This document shows positions 8,446-8,484 of a DNA stretch of 8,484 nt, piece by piece. Source of the DNA: Pseudomonadota bacterium (GTDB lineage: Bacteria > Pseudomonadota > Alphaproteobacteria > Sphingomonadales > Sphingomonadaceae). A program made the position numbers and the translations under genes. The stretch spans positions 1-8,484 of the forward strand of contig JAEWJQ010000038.1 in NCBI GenBank assembly GCA_023386515.1, read 5' to 3'. The notes under the pieces were generated by a model. That model saw only the letters and a program-made list of their open reading frames with translations, was not told the origin of the DNA and did not search any database. The stretch's first letter is position 1; every line of letters begins with the position of its first letter.

Positions 8446-8484
8446 GGCGAATTTCCAAATCCGGGGCGGCGGCGAGGATGCCGC

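Noticed and set aside
7913..8458. N-terminal extension of the GH31 frame to 8458
   Set aside because: The extension is arginine-rich shadow sequence overlapping the MAPEG gene. The signal peptide and GGGAGAG ribosome binding site place the start at 7909.

Overview
The window is GC-rich chromosomal DNA that looks alphaproteobacterial, most likely a sphingomonad (Sphingomonas or a relative). This rests on codon use, long shadow ORFs in every frame, and gene content: a fused PabB-PabC, a class Ib aspartate/prephenate aminotransferase, a MAPEG protein and an exported GH31 glycosidase. I see no tRNA, rRNA, insertion sequence, CRISPR array, prophage or integration signature. Six genes are recognisable, and one further small gene (46 codons) can be read directly.

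Left part (1-4772), all on the minus strand. Transcription probably starts in the 98-bp gap at 4773-4870 and reads pabBC (fused aminodeoxychorismate synthase component I / lyase, for the p-aminobenzoate branch of folate synthesis), then after 37 bp a class Ib aspartate aminotransferase. A strong hairpin 28 nt past that stop (1691-1722) probably ends this unit. A second unit then reads a 46-aa exported or membrane-anchored small protein (1438-1578), an exported single-cysteine methionine sulfoxide reductase A (741-1397), and a type I methionine aminopeptidase whose GTG start overlaps the msrA stop in a GTGA junction. The last gene runs off the left edge, lacking only its C-terminal end.

Middle (4871-5542), plus strand. 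A YcbL/glyoxalase II-like metallo-beta-lactamase-fold hydrolase is divergent from pabBC and converges on the next gene with only 6 bp between the stop codons.

Right part (5549-8445), minus strand. A four-helix MAPEG-family membrane protein is followed, after 95 bp containing a candidate promoter and a short palindrome, by a secreted or periplasmic GH31 glycosidase with both catalytic aspartates.

Most of this is ordinary metabolic and housekeeping content, and I found no convincing new multi-gene system. The points most worth a second look are the small gene ahead of msrA, the exported MsrA with a single cysteine translationally coupled to a cytosolic methionine aminopeptidase, and the dyad elements in the intergenic regions.
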